DNA from: Prionace glauca
Taxonomy: Eukaryota > Chordata > Chondrichthyes > Carcharhiniformes > Carcharhinidae
Length of the DNA: 64,000 nucleotides
NCBI GenBank assembly: GCA_037974335.1
Contig: CM075761.1
Location: forward strand, 12,203,543 to 12,267,542
Direction of reading: 5' to 3'
Part shown: positions 1 to 9,553 of the stretch, piece by piece
How positions within the stretch are numbered: position 1 is the stretch's first letter
Layout of the letters: every line of letters begins with the position of its first letter
Notes under the pieces: generated by a model
Told to the model about the DNA's origin: nothing
What the model saw: only the letters and a program-made list of their open reading frames with translations
Databases searched by the model: none
Translations under genes and position numbers: made by a program

Positions 1-293
1 TATTATTCACTGGTTGTGAGCATCAATGGCAGGGTCAGCATTTATTACTCATCCCGAATCACACTTCAATTACTCAGCTATTTAAGAGTAATCACATCGC
101 TGTGGGTCTGGAGTCGCAAGTAGGCCAGGACGTGTAAGGATGCCAGATTCCCTTCTCTAAAGGACATTAGTGAACGAGATGGGTTTTGACAACAACAATT
201 TCACAGTCATCATTAAGCTTTTAATTTCAGATCATTTATTGATTACAAATTTCACCATGGTGTGATTCAGTCTCGGCTCCTCAGAGCATTTCC
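1..293 (-). repeat. tRNA-headed SINE (SINE-H), tail part
   Basis: Read on the minus strand this is the body and 3' part of a SINE whose other copies start with a tRNA-like head (GGCGGTGGCGTAGTGGTA). Shared blocks here are the 'ctgtgggtctggagtcgcaagtaggccag' region and 'gacattagtgaacgagatggg'. The element resumes at 999, so the 294-998 block was inserted into it. The 12 bases at 282-293 (cagagcatttcc) recur at 999-1010 with one mismatch, as a target duplication would. Confidence 0.65.
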
Positions 294-296
294 ACT

Positions 297-547
297 TACA
301 TAAGAAATAGGAGCAGGAGTAGGCCATCTAGCCCTTCGAGCCTGCCCCTAAGATCATGGTTGATCTGAAGTGGATCAGTTCCACTTCCTGCTTTTCCCCA
401 TAACCGTTAATTCCCTTGTCCATCAGAAACCTATCTACCCGTGACTTAAATATATTCAGCGTGGTAGCCTCCACCACAAAAGGCAGAGAATTCCAGAGAT
501 TCACCACCCTTTGAGTGAAGAAGTTCCTCCTCAACTCTGAGGGGTTT
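297..547 (-). repeat. CR1-C LINE 3' end (5'-truncated)
   Basis: Minus-strand copy of the last part of a CR1-type ORF2 and its 3' UTR. The translated end reads LRRNFFTQRVVNLWNSLP and then a FKSRVDRFL block, the usual C-terminus of CR1 ORF2 proteins. The 3' UTR carries the 'aggagcaggagtaggccat' signature (GGCCTACTCCTGCTCC on minus) shared with 5496, 25353, 42980 and 44300. The rest of the element is absent. Confidence 0.8.
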
Positions 548-659
548 ATTTTGTTCCATTTCATTGAACCTCAATCATTCATTTTATCATTCTCCTTTTT
601 CACTTCTTTTTCTTCCACTTATCTATTACAACACTCCTCTTGTCCACAGCCTAACGGCC

Positions 660-998
660 TTCAGTGCAACTGTCACAATCATCAGACAGTCCTCTAACAA
701 TTTGTACCTCTGTTCTGCCATTCTCTGATCACTTAATGGACACTGTTGGCGCGATATCAGCCTTCTGCATGCTCATGCACTTTCCATTTGTCCAGTTCCG
801 CATCCCCTCCTCCCTACCCCAAGCGCAAAAAACTCTGCTCTTTCTCCTTGCCCTTCACTCTGATGAATTGGCATCGAGACACGAAACGTTGGCCCTGTTC
901 TATGGCCAAAGTTGCTGTCAGACCTGGTGAGATTTTCCAGCATTTTCTGTTTTGTTTTGTTTCAAAATCCAGCATCCGCAGTGTGTTGCTTTTATCCC
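660..998 (+). repeat. Interspersed repeat with 'gctgagattttccagcattttctg' type end
   Basis: The right part (about 870-998) contains cgaaacgttggccctgttc, then tgagattttccagcatttt and ccagcatccgcag. The same blocks occur at 43240-43470 and, in part and inverted, at 1925-2035. The 43.2 kb copy has inverted halves, which suggests a palindromic non-autonomous element. No coding capacity was seen. Family name not recognised. Confidence 0.5.
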
Positions 999-1078
999 CA
1001 GAACATTTCCCTGGGCCTCTGGTTTACTAGCCCAGTGATAATACCACTACGCCAATGCCTGCCACGGGAATGGGTACT
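999..1078 (-). repeat. tRNA-headed SINE (SINE-H), head part
   Basis: Continuation of the SINE that starts at position 1. On minus it holds the tRNA-like head (gcgtagtggtattatcact followed by gggctagtaaacc). The A-box-like stretch is recognisable. It is not a functional tRNA gene because the head is degenerate and lacks an intact acceptor stem. Confidence 0.6.
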
Positions 1079-1168
1079 GTGGATGAATTTATTTTGATAT
1101 TGAATGGTGTTGATTGCATTGAGATTGTTAATTGTAAAATGCATTTAAGGCGTTTGATTATTGTATTT

Positions 1169-1520
1169 TGGGGCGGCACGGTTACAGAATGGTTACCACT
1201 TTTGCTCCATAGCTCTAGGGTCCTGGGTTCGATTCCCGGCTCGGGTCACTGTCTGTGTGGAGTTTGCACATTCTCCTCGTGTCTGCGTGGGTTTCCTCCG
1301 GGTACTCCGCTTTCCTGCCGCAGGCAAAAATGTGCGAGTTAGATTGATTGGGCATGCTAAGAAATTGCCCCTCTGTGTCTAGGGATGCGTAAGTTAGCAG
1401 GAAATGTGGGTAAAACATGTAGGGAGATGGGGGTCGGGCCTGGGTGGGATTGTGTTCGGTGCAGATTCGATGGGCTGAGGGGTCTCTTTCTGCACTGTAG
1501 GGTTCTATGATTCTATGTTT
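1169..1520 (+). repeat. tRNA-headed SINE with V-SINE-like core, CR1-type tail (SINE-T1)
   Basis: Head 'ggggcggcacggttacagaatggtt' and B-box-like 'gggttcgattcccgg' point to a tRNA ancestor. The centre (tgtgtggagtttgcacattctcctcgtgtctgcgtgggtttcctccgg) matches the conserved V-SINE type core known from fishes. The 3' end 'gatgggctgaggggtctctttctgcactgtagggttctatgattctatg' looks borrowed from a CR1-like LINE. Nearly full length. Confidence 0.85.
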
Positions 1521-1547
1521 TTCTTTGTTTAGATTAAATTATTATTA

Positions 1548-1832
1548 GGGTCATGAGTAGACTTACATTGCAATGAAGTCACTGTGAAAATCCCCTAGTC
1601 GCCACACTCCGGCGCCTGTTTGGGGTGCACTGAGTTAGATGTTAGCATGGCCAATACACCTAAGCAGCACGTCTGTTGGACTGTGGGAAGAAACTGGAGC
1701 ACCCAGTGTAAACCCATACTGACACATAGAGATAGTATAGATTTCACTCAGACAGCGATCCAAGCAACAAATCGAACCCGGGTCCCTGGCACTGTGAGAC
1801 AGCACTGCTAACCACTGTCCCGTCACGGACTC
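1548..1832 (-). repeat. SINE with V-SINE-like core and L2-type tail (SINE-T2)
   Basis: Minus-strand SINE with the same tRNA-like head (ends near 1830) and core as SINE-T1. Its 3' part reads, on minus, ggcgccggagtgtggcgac then ttttcacagtgacttcattgcaatgtaag, an L2-type LINE tail. Other copies with this tail are at 35670-35930 and 62010-62285. Confidence 0.75.
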
Positions 1833-1924
1833 CATCCAAACAATAGATCAAAAGTAATTTCTTCCTCCAAAACACACAAAACTCAAACTATGAATGAATG
1901 GAAGTCACTTTGGATACTGGAATC

Positions 1925-2035
1925 TGAAACCAAATGAGAAAAGTCTGGAAAATCTCAGCAGGTCTGGCAGCATCTGTAAGGAGAGAAAAGAGCTGACTTT
2001 TCGAGTCCAGATGACCTACTGTCAAAGCTAAACGG
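1925..2035 (+). repeat. Fragment of palindromic interspersed repeat
   Basis: Contains 'ggaaaatctcagcaggtctggcagcatctgtaagg' followed by 'cttttcgagtccagatgacc', the reverse complement of the blocks at 870-998 and one half of the copy at 43240-43470. Non-coding. Confidence 0.5.
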
Positions 2036-2404
2036 CGTGGAGTTTAGATTTTAGACTCTTTCGGATTCTCAAATTATGGGTCAAACACCTGGGCTTAAAG
2101 TTCAAATGTTAAAAATCAGAACACGTTGTGGAAACAAAAATGTATTTTGAAGAACAGCAATTCACTTTGATATAAAACAGGAAATCACTTAGCTTCTTAA
2201 AGTCATGCATATCAGAGGAACATTCATTCAAGTGCCCCAGTTAGACATCCTGTTATGATCAGCGCTTTAATGAAACACAAGATCAAGTTTAGAACACAGT
2301 TTGTCGTGATACTTACTGCAAAAGGTCAACAGGCTCCACTCGAACCGAACGAAAACACTTAGAACCTGCCCTTGGATCAAATCATTCATTTTTGGGAGAC
2401 TCTC

Positions 2405-2740
2405 ATTTCAGTTGTCGTGGGCAACACAACAGCTCAGTGACTGTCACTGTTTGCTGTGCAGACACATGGGCCAGTGTCTGTGGGAGCTTGCACATTCTCC
2501 CCGTGCTTGCATGGGTTTTCTCTGGGTGCTGCGGTTTCCTCCCACACCTCTAAGGTGTGCTATTAGGCTGATTGGAGGTAATAAATTGTCCATAAATTAG
2601 TTTTCCCTCAAAGTGGAATGCCATAACCATAGATAAGGGACATGGGTGGAGGTGGGACTGGTAATGTTAAAATGGCGGCGCGGGCTCGTTGGGCCGAAGG
2701 GCCTTTTTCCCGTGCTGTTTTTGTTCTTTGTTCTTTGACT
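2405..2740 (+). repeat. SINE with V-SINE-like core and TTCTTTG tail (SINE-T3)
   Basis: Degenerate head, then the core (gggagcttgcacattctcc...cgtgcttgcatgggttttc), and a third tail type: atggcggcgcgggctcgttgggccgaagggcc and a terminal repeat ttctttgttctttg. The same tail ends copies at 21437, 22213, 33482, 37376 and 61848. Confidence 0.75.
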
Positions 2741-2753
2741 GTTGATTCAATGA

Positions 2754-3365
2754 GAAAATTGAAACAGCAAATTCAACAGATTGAGTTTAGGAGTCGGGAG
2801 ATAATGCTACAACTTTGTAAGACCCTTGTCAGACCCCACATAGAGTACTGTGTGCAGTTCTGGTCGCCTCACTACAGGAAGGATGTGGAAGCTATTGAAA
2901 GAGTGCAGACGAGATTTACAAGGATGTTGCCTGGACTGGGAGGCATGCCTTATGAAGAGAGGTTGAGGGAGCTGGGTCTCTTCTCCCTGGAGAGACGAAG
3001 GTTGAGAGGCGACCTGATAGAGGTTTATAAAATGTTGAGAGGAATAGATAGGGTGGATTCTCGGAGGCTATTTCCCAGGGCTGAAATGTTCGCTACGAGA
3101 GGACACAGGTTTAAGGTGCTGGGAAGCAATTACAGAGGAGATGTTAGGGGTAAGTTTTTCACTCAGAGGGTGGTGAGTGAGTGGAATCGGCTGCCGTCGG
3201 TTGTGGTAGAGGCAAACTCGCTGGGGTCTTTTAAAAGACTTCTGGATGAATATATGGGATCTAATGGCATTGGAAGTTACAAGTAGTTCTATAGCTTGGT
3301 AGGTACAGATGTGATCGGCGCAACTTGTGGGCCGAAGGGTCTGTTTGGGCTGTATGTTCGATTTC
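2754..3365 (+). repeat. CR1-A LINE, 5'-truncated (end of ORF2 plus 3' UTR)
   Basis: An open stretch encodes the C-terminal ORF2 region: EFRSREIMLQLCKTLVRPHIEY-type sequence, [18 protein letters not shown], then [20 protein letters not shown] and FFTQRVVSEWNRLPS. The 3' UTR has 'gatcggcgcaacttgtgggccgaaggg'. It ends near 'tgtatgttcgatttcag' with the terminal repeat degraded. The catalytic RT motifs are not included. Confidence 0.9.
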
Positions 3366-3885
3366 AGTTTCTCTGCAAGCGTCAGTAGCAATTATTCCGT
3401 CAGGGAATATTAAATAGAATGATGAGGAGGAACAGAGCTGGGAGTGAGATACATACACCTTAATATGAAGACTCTAGTAGAAGAAATTAGTGCCACAACA
3501 GTTTCAGAAGCAAATAAAGAGGGTGTTCTTTCCAGAATGATTGAAGTGCTCTGCAAAACATTATGACCTTTAAAGCCAGGGAAACGAGTCTTTAGATATT
3601 GCAGCAGAGAGCGGGGCTTGGCAGCAGATAGAGAAACACAGAGAGGCGTTGGATGTGGCCACACTTGCATGGTGTGACCTTAAGAAAGACGCCTCGCTCA
3701 CGGCCCATTCAGGGACAGTGCAAAGCACATCAAAGCAGCAATCGCTGGTTGAGATTCTGATCACGTTACGCTTGAGATGGAAAATTGTCCGAGGAAGCAG
3801 CTCTTTGCGGTTTTTTTCTTTGTTTACAGTTGAGCCGCTACACCTACCCAACTGCCTACAGAGTTCAGAAACTGAGAAACAATGT
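3366..3885. other. No gene recognised
   Basis: About 500 bases of mixed-composition sequence with short open frames on both strands (up to 142 codons on minus). I saw no recognisable domain, splice pattern or repeat family in it. It may be unique intergenic DNA or an unrecognised old repeat. Confidence 0.3.
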
Positions 3886-4200
3886 GTCTCATTGTGAGGC
3901 CGCAGCTGGAGTACTGTGTGCAGTTTTGGGCGCCGCACCTGCGCAAAGGGATTGCGCAGGTGGACGAAAAGGGATTGTATGGACGATCGTTTTTTCACTT
4001 ACACGGTGGGGCTCTCGCTTCTGGCCGGAAGCGCCCGGGCGGGAACTCGCTGGGGTCTTTTAAAAGACTTCTGGATGAGTATATGGGGTTTAATGGGATT
4101 GGGGGTTATAGATAGGTCTATAGATTGGTGGGGTTGATGTGATCGGCGCAACTCGAAAGCCGAAGGGCCTGTTTGTGCTGTAATGTTCTATGTTCTATGA
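3886..4200 (+). repeat. Mosaic CR1 fragment (pieces of three families)
   Basis: It begins with a CR1-C-like piece (gtgaggccgcagctggagtactgtgtgcagttttgg). It jumps to a CR1-B-like piece (ggtggacgaaaagggattg) and continues after about 4040 as CR1-A (aactcgctggggtcttttaaaagacttctggatgag) to a CR1-A 3' end with tgttctatgttctatg. The parts are collinear but far shorter than in any one source element. Confidence 0.65.
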
Positions 4201-4300
4201 CACAATTTCAATGCAATATTTTCAATTCTTTCTTCGGCGGCTTCCATCAGGTAACAGGTGTAAACTGTTTACAGAATGAATTAGATTGAACACAATTACG

Positions 4301-4820
4301 TTACGGCAAGCTGGCACAGTAGTTAGTAGCGCTGTCAAACAGCGCCTGGGACAAGACTTCAATTCCAGCCGAGGGTGACAAGCCGTGTGGAGTTTGAACG
4401 TTCTCCCCGTGTCTGCATGGGTTGCGTCTGCGTGCCCCCGTTTCCCCCCACAGTCCGGGGATGTGCAGGTTATGGTGGATTGGCCATGATAAATTGTCCC
4501 TTAGTGTCCAAAGATGTGTCGGTTAGAACCATAGAATCCTACAGCGCAGAAAGAGGCCCTTCAGCCCATCGAGTCTGCACCGACCACAATCCCACCTCGG
4601 CCTTATCCTCATTCCCCTACACATTTTACCCACTAATCCCTGTAACCTACACATCTCAGGACACTAAGGGACAATTTTAGCATGGCCAATCAACCTAATC
4701 CGCACATCTTTGGAGGTTAGGTGGATTAGCCATGGTAAATTGACGCAGTTATGGAGAAAAGGTGAGGTGATGTGGACCTGGGTAAAATGCTGCACCGCAA
4801 TGAAGGGAGTCGATGATTAT
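4301..4820 (+). repeat. SINE (V-core), split by a nested inverted SINE
   Basis: Plus-strand SINE 4301-4528 (head, core, ttagtgtccaaagatgtgtcggttag) resumes at about 4713 with ggttaggtggattagccatgg. Between them, 4529-4712 is a minus-strand SINE-T1 3' half (ccatagaatcctacagcgcagaaagaggcccttcagccc). The hexamer ggttag flanks the insert and looks like its target duplication. Confidence 0.7.
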
Positions 4821-4950
4821 ATTCTGAATTCCTGCCAGTTCTCATTTTAACACTGAGAGTTTGCCCGCAGGCGACAGGGACGGGCTAACAGGAGCACCAA
4901 AATATCAAAGCGTCCCTCGAAGCTGTAGAACATTCCGACTTGGAAATATA

Positions 4951-5292
4951 ACGCCACGGTAGCACAGTGGTTAGCACTGCTGCTTCACAGCTCCAGGGTC
5001 CTGAGTTCGATTCCCGGCTCGGGTCACTGTCTGTGTGGAGTTTGCACGTTCTCCTCGTGTCTGCGTGGGTTTCCTCCGGGTACTCTGGTTTCCTCCCACA
5101 GTCCAAAGATGTGCAGGTTGCGTTGATTGGCCACGCTAAGAAATTACCCCTTAGTGTCCAGGGATGTGTAGGTTAGAGGGATTAGTGGGTGGAATATATA
5201 AGGATGTTGGGGTCGGTCCTGGGTGGGATTGTGGTTGGTGCAGACTCAATGGGGCGAAGGGCCTCTTTCTGTACGGTTGCGTTCTATATCAC
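4951..5292 (+). repeat. SINE-T1, near full length
   Basis: Head 'cgccacggtagcacagtggttagcactgctgcttcacag', B-box-like 'gagttcgattcccggctcgg', V-core, and CR1-type tail ending 'gcctctttctgtacggttgcgttctat'. One of the better preserved copies in the window. Confidence 0.85.
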
Positions 5293-5329
5293 CGTTGCTT
5301 CACTCCCTCCCTAACATGAACTGCGAGCG

Positions 5330-5470
5330 AACACAATTTGGCCCATCATGTCTGTACCGAGCACAATTCCGGGACCCCATGCATTTATCCTAGCTAGTCC
5401 CTCTTACACTAAGGGACAATTTAGCACGGCCGATCCACTGAACCCGCTAATCTTTGGACATTATGGGACA
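5330..5470 (-). repeat. SINE 3' fragment
   Basis: Minus-strand piece with 'cacaatttggcccatcatgtctgtaccgagcacaattccggg' and 'acactaagggacaatttagcacggccgatcc', matching the 3' half of SINE-T1. The head is missing. Confidence 0.6.
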
Positions 5471-5495
5471 AGTTAGCACGGCTAATCCACCGAAC

Positions 5496-5650
5496 ATAAG
5501 AACATAATAAGAACATATGAAATAGGAGCAGGAGTAGGCCATCTGGCCCTTCGAGCCTGCCCCGCCATTCAATACGATCATGGCTGATCTGTCGTGGCTC
5601 AGTTCCACATTTCCGCCCTCTCCCCATATCCCTTAATCCCCTTATCAAAA
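5496..5650 (-). repeat. CR1-C LINE 3' tail
   Basis: Begins with the terminal repeat on minus (cataagaacataataagaacat) and continues 'aaataggagcaggagtaggccatctggcccttcgagcctgcc'. Severely 5'-truncated: 3' UTR only. Confidence 0.8.
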
Positions 5651-5757
5651 ACATGCACATATTTGAACACAAAGGCACAATTTAACATTGCCAATCCAAC
5701 TAATTTGTCCATTTTTGGACAGGAAGTGGCAGTTTAACGTGGTAAAACTAACCTGCA

Positions 5758-6064
5758 AGTTATAGAATCATCAAATCCCTACAATGCCGAAGGAGGCCAC
5801 TCGACCGATCGAGTCTTCGTCAACTTCCCCACTCCAGCCATATCCCTGTAACCTCACGTACTTGCCCAAGCGATTCCCTCTGACAATCAGGGAAAATTTA
5901 GCGGAGCCAATCCACCTAACCTGCACACGTTTGGACTGTGGGAGGAAACCACAGCACCCAGAGGAAACCCACGTAGACACGGGGAGAACGTGCAACCTCC
6001 ACACGGGCGGCGACCCAAGACGAGAATTGAACTCGGGTCCTTGGCGCTGTGAGACAGCGTTGGC
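5758..6064 (-). repeat. SINE-T1-like, near full length
   Basis: Minus copy starting at the tail (tatagaatcatcaaatccctacaatgccgaaggaggcc). It passes the core (gtgggaggaaaccacagcacc, acacggggagaacgtgcaacc) to the B-box-like gaattgaactcggg and ends near cttggcgctgtgagacagcg. Head partly lost. Confidence 0.75.
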
Positions 6065-6127
6065 CCCGGCTTGCGGTATCCACTGGGCAAATGGCCACGA
6101 AGTAAGCGGGGGGGCGGGGGGGGGGAG

Positions 6128-6315
6128 CAGATGTATGACTAAGTTGAGGAAGAACTTCTTCACCCAAACGGTTGTGAATCTCTGGAATTCAATGCCCTGT
6201 CAAGCAGCTGATGCTACTTCATCGAATGTTTCGAAGGCAAGGATAGATAGATTTTTTAACAGTAAAGGAAATTAGGGAAATGGTGAGGGGGCGAGTAAAT
6301 GGAGTTGAGTCCGCA
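6128..6315 (+). repeat. CR1-type ORF2 C-terminal fragment
   Basis: Encodes LRKNFFTQTVVNLWNSMPCQ and a FKARIDRFF-like end, the typical CR1 ORF2 C-terminus, in a family close to CR1-C. There is no 3' terminal repeat; the sequence fades at about 6310. Confidence 0.65.
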
Positions 6316-6329
6316 GAATGATGAGACAC

Positions 6330-6472
6330 GATTTCCGTGGATAGGTTTATGGACGAAAAGGGATTGGTTTAGGTTAGTGGGTCATTGTTTTCTAACTGGT
6401 CGGCGCAACATCGTGGGCCGAAGGGCCTGTTCTACGCTGTAATGTTCTATGTTCTATGTTCTATCTTATTGA
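6330..6472 (+). repeat. CR1-B LINE 3' tail
   Basis: Contains 'ggataggtttatggacgaaaagggattggtttagg', 'ctggtcggcgcaacatcgtgggccgaagggcctgttctacgctg' and a terminal tgttctatgttctatgttctat repeat. These are the diagnostic CR1-B end sequences. Confidence 0.85.
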
Positions 6473-6687
6473 ATAGTAGAGCAAACTCGAGGAGCCAGTT
6501 GGGTATTCTGGCTGTTAGTTCTTATGTTCTTTTGCAGTTGAATCTCAGATGGAAACAATGCTGAGATGGAGGGAAGAACTAAAGAGACCACTGGAAACTA
6601 GAGTGGAAACTCGATGTTTTAAAAGCTGCTCCAGATCAGAGAAAATTTGATAAATTACAATGAGACTTGCTCATTTCAAACGTCGTG

Positions 6688-7055
6688 CCTGGGGCGGCAC
6701 GGTAGCACAGTGGTTGGCAATGCTGCTTCACAGCTTCAGGGACCTGGGATTGATTCCCGCCTCGGGTCACTGTCTTTGTGGTGCTTGCACGTTCTCCTCG
6801 TGTCTGCATGGGTTTCCTCCGAGTGCTCCGGTTTCCTCCCACAGTCCAAAGATGTGCGGGTTAGGTTGATTGGCCGTGCTAAAATTGTCCCTTAGTGTCC
6901 TGGGGTGTGTAGGTTAGAGGGATGAGTGGGTAAATGTATAAGGGTATGGGGATACGGCCTGGGTAGGATTGCGGTCATAGAACACTACAGTGCAGACTCG
7001 ATGGGCTGGAGGGCCTGCTTCTGCACTGTAGGGTTCTATGTTCTATGTTCTACCT
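6688..7055 (+). repeat. SINE-T1, near full length
   Basis: Head 'tggggcggcacggtagcacagtggttggcaatgctgcttcacag', core 'gcttgcacgttctcctcgtgtctgcatgggtttcctcc', and tail 'cagactcgatgggctggagggcctgcttctgcactgtagggttctatgttctatg'. The tail ends in the CR1-like terminal repeat. Confidence 0.85.
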
Positions 7056-7169
7056 CCACAAGACAAATAAAACTTGACACATATTAAAGACATTTTGTCC
7101 TTCCATTTCGTTTATTTGGTGTTTGGATTCACCCAATTACAACTTGCTACACTTAATGAGCAGAGTCAG

Positions 7170-7745
7170 ATGTTTCTGGGACATAAGCTCAACGCAGGAG
7201 TCGGCCACTCATCCCCTCAATCCTTCCCTATCAGGAAAAAAAAACATGGCGTATCTGCCTGTGGTCTCAACTTCTGTGCCCCTCATAATTGTATAATCTT
7301 CCATCAGGCCGGCACTCAAACTCCGTTTTTCCAAGGAGAAAAATCCCAGTTTATTCAATCTCTCCTCATAGCTAATACCCTCCATACAAGCAACACCTTG
7401 GAAACATTATGTGCACTCTCTACAACGCCTCCACATACTTCTGATAGTATGGCAACCAGAATTGAACACCATATTCCAAATGTGGCCGATCTTGCCAACT
7501 CATGACATAATTTGCCAACTCTTATATTTATGCCCTGGTCGATGAAGGCCTGTATGCCATATACTATCTCCGCCATCTATTCCTCCTGTGCTGTCACGTG
7601 TAAGGATTCGGATTGTTCTGCCAATTATTGTATAGCTCCCACTTGAATTGAATCTACCAAAATGCATCACTTCGCATCTCAGTTCTGAATCCATCCAACT
7701 ATTTCACTCCTGATTCCACGCGATTTAACCATTTGCAGAAACCTG
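7170..7745 (-). repeat. Old CR1 LINE relic (ORF2 C-terminal third)
   Basis: On minus the order follows a CR1 ORF2: a KCEVMHFGRFNS-like block near 7690, a Y-I-GR-I-LTRD block, then a degraded VRPHLEY/QFW-type region near 7450 and the ERL..LGLFSL region near 7350. Many changes; clearly older than CR1-A and CR1-B here. Confidence 0.6.
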
Positions 7746-8377
7746 TGGGACCTTGAGAAATGTCGGAAAATCTAGACAAATTGACAGTCGGAGGACTCTT
7801 ACCTCCCAGGATGGAAAGTGGTGATCCCCTAGAAATTCTCACCCCCGCACTGCTATTGGTGCAGACAAAAAGCCATGCTTTTCTGGAGGGGATGTCGAGG
7901 ACATTTGTACAACTGCAAAGTCAACTGGAGGAGTCCACCAGGTTATCGGAAATGCATGCAACCCAGGCTGAAACTGCAAGAGCATTGGGCGGAGTGGAGA
8001 GCCTTAGGCAAGAAGCCCATGCATTAACCGATGATGTCCAAGGCCTGGCTCACTGTCCATTGCTAAGGGACAAAACAGCATGTCCACCATTTTAACTGGC
8101 AGGTCAAATGTCCAGGCCACATTGTGGAGTTGTTGAGGTGCTTGGCCACCTCCTTCGCCTGAAGGGCGATTGGCATCTGCGCCTATGCAGCAGCCACCTG
8201 GTCTTCTGGCTCCAGTTCCTTTGGGGCAAATTCATGCCTGGTTTGGCTCTGGCGCTCTCGCAAACTCCTGTTTCCCTCGGCACCAGCGACCAGAACCGTT
8301 GCTGTCTGGTGTAGTTTCAGTCCGAAATCCATCGTCAGTCTTTTAGGACATAGAAGGGAGAGAATGAATGAGTATAT
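7746..8377 (+). other. Unrecognised stretch with a 111-codon open frame
   Basis: An open frame at 7760-8095 (plus) starts with ATG and encodes a soluble, Leu/Glu/Ala-rich peptide with possible helical content in its second half (QLQSQLEEST, ETARALGGVESLRQEAHAL). I do not recognise a family. It could be a remnant of a transposon accessory ORF or chance. The rest, to the microsatellite, holds nothing I can name. Confidence 0.2.
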
Positions 8378-8742
8378 GTGTGTGTATGTGTTTGTGTTTG
8401 TGTGTGTGTGTGTGTATGAGAGAGAGAGAGAGACAGAGAGAGAGAGAGCGAGGCAGGCAGACGGACAGATAGACAGAAAGGGAGAGATTGGTGGTGGGGA
8501 GAAAGATACAGAACGAGACTGAGAGAGATAGAGACAGAAAGGCAGAAAAAAAAGACAGAAACAGAGGAAGAGAGAGACAGAGAGAGAGAGGCCGAGAGCG
8601 AGACAGGCAGAGAGAGGAAGACAGGAAGACAGGGAAAGTGAGAAAGGGAAAGAGAGACATGGGGAGACAGTGAAAGAGAGACAGGTGTGAGAGGGTGAGG
8701 GAGGGAGAGAGAGAGAAAGGGAGAGGGAGAGGCTGAGATAGT
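8378..8742. repeat. Compound (GT)n / (GA)n-rich microsatellite
   Basis: A TG-rich run (tgtgtgtatgtgtttgtgtttgtgtgtg) passes into about 320 bases of imperfect GA/GACAGA purine-rich repeat. The long open frames on both strands here (arginine/glutamate or serine/leucine rich) are products of the repeat, not genes. Confidence 0.9.
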
Positions 8743-9437
8743 TTGTAATCTTACCTATCATTGAAGACTCACATCTTCCCTCTTCCCGATGTGATCAATG
8801 ATTGGAGGTTGATCATTCTTCAGCATTCCCTCAATGCAATCATGCTTTACAGCGGCTGCTGTCCACACCATCCAGTTTGTACGGTGAGGTATATGCCCTT
8901 TGTCCCCTTTTCTTGAATCATGCCTCCTGTCCCCATCATCCCTCCCTTCACAGCACCTAAGAAATTCTTTAACATGAGCTATAAGTGCATAAGGCTAAAG
9001 GCTTCCTTCAGTTGGAAATGTGACCCTCTGGGGAAGTTGTGCGTCACTGGTTGGCACTGGTACTGGTTCAAATCTGAATTGACCTCACACTCTTTGGTGA
9101 GACCCAACAAGTTACTGGGGGCATTAATGTCGTCCTGTGAGATCTGGATAAGAGAGGAGGGAACAGCTTGTATTATGGGACAGTGACCATCGTCCTTTAT
9201 GAAGCTTCCCGTGTGTGTCTCAGCACTGCGGCTAGTTCTGATATGGATTACCTGGAAGCATTTTTCCAGGTACTGCTGAGGAGCTTGATCCTTGCATGAA
9301 ATTACCCTGCCCATTCCTCTTCCTGATCTGGTGTGGGACTGTGAATGAAGGGAGTTCCAGAAGGTGTGAGTGTCTATTTAAAAGATTTTTTTAAAGCCAT
9401 GATCTCTGCAGCTCTCACATTTAGTATTTCTCAGCTC
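8743..9437. other. No gene recognised
   Basis: About 700 bases without a recognised repeat or domain. Open frames of 88 (plus, 8920-9186) and 111 codons (minus, 8979-9314) overlap, and neither resembles a known family by eye. Confidence 0.3.
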
Positions 9438-9553
9438 ATAGAACATAGAACGTAGAATACTACAGCACAAACAGGCCCTTCGGCCCACAAGTTGCGCCGA
9501 TCACATCAACACCTACCAACCTACAGACCTATCTATAACCCTCAATCTCATAG
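9438..9553 (-). repeat. CR1-A LINE 3' tail
   Basis: Starts with catagaacatagaacgtagaa (terminal repeat on minus), then 'cagcacaaacaggcccttcggcccacaagttgcgccgatcac'. The 'acaagttg' variant marks the older CR1-A subgroup also seen at 2754-3365. Confidence 0.85.

Noticed and set aside
1200-1250. B-box-like and A-box-like tRNA sequences here and in other SINE heads (e.g. 4960, 6700, 14450)
   Set aside because: They are the tRNA-derived heads of SINEs. No intact cloverleaf could be drawn, and the sequence continues directly into the SINE core.
8183-8761. 192-codon Ser/Leu-rich frame on minus
   Set aside because: Produced by the GA/GT microsatellite; simple-sequence translation, no gene.
8979-9314. 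111-codon minus frame overlapping an 88-codon plus frame
   Set aside because: No recognisable domain, no splice context, and both strands open for similar length, which suggests chance.
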